Shown: in pieces, positions 62,710 to 64,000 of the stretch
Layout of the letters: each line of letters starts with the position of its first letter
Numbering within the stretch: position 1 is the first letter of the stretch
Assembly: GCF_001424185.1 (NCBI RefSeq)
Contig: NZ_LMOM01000002.1
Location: 39,900 to 103,899, forward strand
Length of the DNA stretch: 64,000 nucleotides
Source of the DNA: Deinococcus sp. Leaf326
GTDB taxonomy: Bacteria; Deinococcota; Deinococci; Deinococcales; Deinococcaceae
Direction: 5' to 3'
The notes under the pieces: model-generated
Databases searched by the model: none
The model's input: the letters and a program-made list of their open reading frames with translations, nothing else
What the model was told of the DNA's origin: nothing
Made by a program: the position numbers and the translations under genes

Positions 62710-63614
62710 CCCGCAAGCGCCCGACCAACCCGCGCGGTGACATCAACGACCTGCTCGGTGCCTCGGCGCAGCTTGCCCGCGCTCCTCAATCTGGCCATAC
62801 CCTCGCTGTGGCTGAACTGCGCCCGGGCGCACACCAGCCCCGCCGCGTATTCGATGAAGCAGGGCTCGCCGACCTGGCTCGCAGCATCAACGAGCAGGGC
62901 GTGCTGCAGCCACTGCTGGTGCGCCCGGCGGACGGTGGGCACGAGATCGTGGCTGGCGAGCGCCGCTGGCGGGCCGCGCAGCTCGCTGGCCTGAACGAGG
63001 TACCCGTGATCATCCGTGAAATGACCGACCGCGAAGCGCAGGCGGCCGCCCTGGTCGAGAACCTGCAGCGGGAGAACCTGAACGTCATCGATGAGGTGGA
63101 CGGGAAGCTCGATCTGATCGGTCTGGCCCTGGGCCTGTCCCGCGAGGAAGCCCGTGCCCGCCTCATCCAGCTGCTCAAGGAGGAGCCAGGTGATGACCAC
63201 GCGGCCCTCGACACCCTGTTCGGGCCGCTACGCGAAACCTGGGCGTCGTTCGCCAAGAACAAGATTCGCATCCTGAACTGGCCTCCGGCTGTGGTCGAGG
63301 CGATGCGTCAGGGGTTGCCCTACACCCACGCGGCCGTGATTGTCTCAGCTCCGGACGAGCATCAGGCCCGTCTGATCGCGCTGGCGGCTGAAGGCAAGTC
63401 CCGCTCGGAACTGCGTGACGAGGTCGAGGGACTCAAGGCGGCCACATCTAAAGGCAAGCCGCCGATGCACCGCGTCCTTCAGGTGGGTAAGGGCTTGGGC
63501 AGCCGCCGCCTGCTGGCCCGGCTGGAACCGGCTGACCTCAAGGCTCTTGACCGCTGGCTGGACAAGATGCCGCCCGGCGTCCGGGCCATTCTCGAGGGTG
63601 AAAACGCCGAATGA
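62706..63614 (+). CDS. parB: ParB-type partition protein
   Basis: 302 residues from a GTG. ParB/Srx domain: [19 protein letters not shown] and [13 protein letters not shown] (CTP-binding GERR). Then [16 protein letters not shown], a helical DNA-binding region with an unusual HTH ([20 protein letters not shown]), and a C-terminal dimerisation part ending at 63614. Acts with ParA to segregate the replicon at the palindromes upstream. Confidence 0.93.
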   Translation: MTRKRPTNPRGDINDLLGASAQLARAPQSGHTLAVAELRPGAHQPRRVFDEAGLADLARSINEQGVLQPLLVRPADGGHEIVAGERRWRAAQLAGLNEVPVIIREMTDREAQAAALVENLQRENLNVIDEVDGKLDLIGLALGLSREEARARLIQLLKEEPGDDHAALDTLFGPLRETWASFAKNKIRILNWPPAVVEAMRQGLPYTHAAVIVSAPDEHQARLIALAAEGKSRSELRDEVEGLKAATSKGKPPMHRVLQVGKGLGSRRLLARLEPADLKALDRWLDKMPPGVRAILEGENAE

Positions 63615-63618
63615 TCCG

Positions 63619-63638
63619 CCGCCCTTCGGGGCGGTTTT
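63619..63638 (+). terminator. Terminator of the parAB operon
   Basis: CCGCCC-TTCG-GGGCGG, a six-pair stem with a stable TTCG loop, followed by TTTT, just after the parB stop codon. Confidence 0.8.
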
Positions 63639-63710
63639 CTACGTTCTGCACACACAATCCCCACGTCTTTGACACACCTGCTCGGCTCCGGACAGAGCGA
63701 ACATAGACCC

Positions 63711-63989
63711 ATGCACGAAGAAGCGACCGTCCGCAACACCAGCCCCTTCCACACCATCGACTTTGCCACTGTGAGCGTGGGCGACGACTGGATGCCCCAC
63801 CACGCCGTTGAAATTGCTGACGAGGACGGGGCGACCAGCCAGCTCCGCGTCCACCCCGGCGTCTCCGCCGCGCTGCGCCGCGCCGCTCTGCTCCAGCCCT
63901 CCGGCCTGTGCAGCCGCCTCCGGGTGGACGTCCACGAAGGCGGCGAGCACGTCGGTCTGGAAAGCGTCGGGGTCTACTGGGAAGGCTGA
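63711..63989 (+). CDS. Small hypothetical protein
   Basis: 92 residues from the ATG at 63711. Beta-rich: a VSVGDDWMPHHAVEIADEDG core, RVHPGVSAALRRAALL and VGLESVGVYWEG at the end. No family recognised. Its 65-base upstream region is a diverged copy of the one in front of the DUF4375-like gene (59019), so the two are probably regulated alike. Confidence 0.6.
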   Translation: MHEEATVRNTSPFHTIDFATVSVGDDWMPHHAVEIADEDGATSQLRVHPGVSAALRRAALLQPSGLCSRLRVDVHEGGEHVGLESVGVYWEG

Positions 63990-64000
63990 GCCCCTCCGCC

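Overview
The window reads as high-GC DNA of a Deinococcus-like bacterium (inference). Supporting signs are a Ro60-family Rsr protein encoded next to a Y RNA, GC-rich codon use with GTG starts, and a subtype I-C CRISPR-Cas locus. About two thirds of it is a temperate-phage-like element. The rest is a complete CRISPR-Cas locus, a secreted lipoprotein and a ParA/ParB partition operon, so it could lie on a replicon that carries a prophage or on a phage-plasmid.

Layout. Positions 1-10,656 (minus): late packaging and head genes (prohead protease running off the left edge, portal, large terminase, two small-terminase-like proteins) and three DNA-modification genes, driven from tandem promoters near 10,740 followed by a leader terminator. 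10,873-11,811 (plus): a lipoprotein cargo gene with its own terminator. 11,884-17,796 (minus): small genes plus an RNA-repair-like group of Rsr, a Y RNA with a permuted tRNA-like module, a VRR-NUC nuclease and a DUF5565-like RNA ligase. 17,824-24,953 (minus): small phage genes, a replication initiator with 22-bp-spaced iterons inside its own gene, a winged-helix protein and a Rha-type antirepressor. 25,059-26,027 (plus): tyrosine integrase. 25,960-31,735 (minus): more small genes and a 1.9-kb stretch without credible genes. 31.4-34.5 kb: the lysogeny switch, with Cro-like and CI-like regulators, a TPR protein coupled by a 4-base overlap to a tiny secreted peptide gene, and three matching 17-bp operators. 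34,537-43.8 kb (plus): tightly overlapping early genes ending in an interrupted cytosine methyltransferase and a phage gene cut off at the CRISPR array.

43,802-50,783 is a CRISPR array of roughly 98 repeats, read on the minus strand. Next to it is cas3-cas5-cas8c-cas7-cas4-cas1-cas2 (58.7-51.0 kb, minus). One spacer differs by only five transitions from the neighbouring phage methyltransferase gene, so the array records infections by relatives of this element. Beyond it lie a DUF4375-like gene, a MACPF-like lipoprotein, parA-parB with four upstream palindromes, and a last small gene whose upstream region is a diverged copy of the one in front of the DUF4375-like gene.

Most notable candidates: (1) a Rap-Phr-like TPR receptor and secreted peptide pair in the phage switch; (2) a phage-borne Rsr/Y RNA/RNA-ligase group; (3) an in-gene iteron origin; (4) two short tRNA-like elements in 5' leaders; (5) non-AUG (CTG, ATT) starts behind strong ribosome binding sites in packaging genes.
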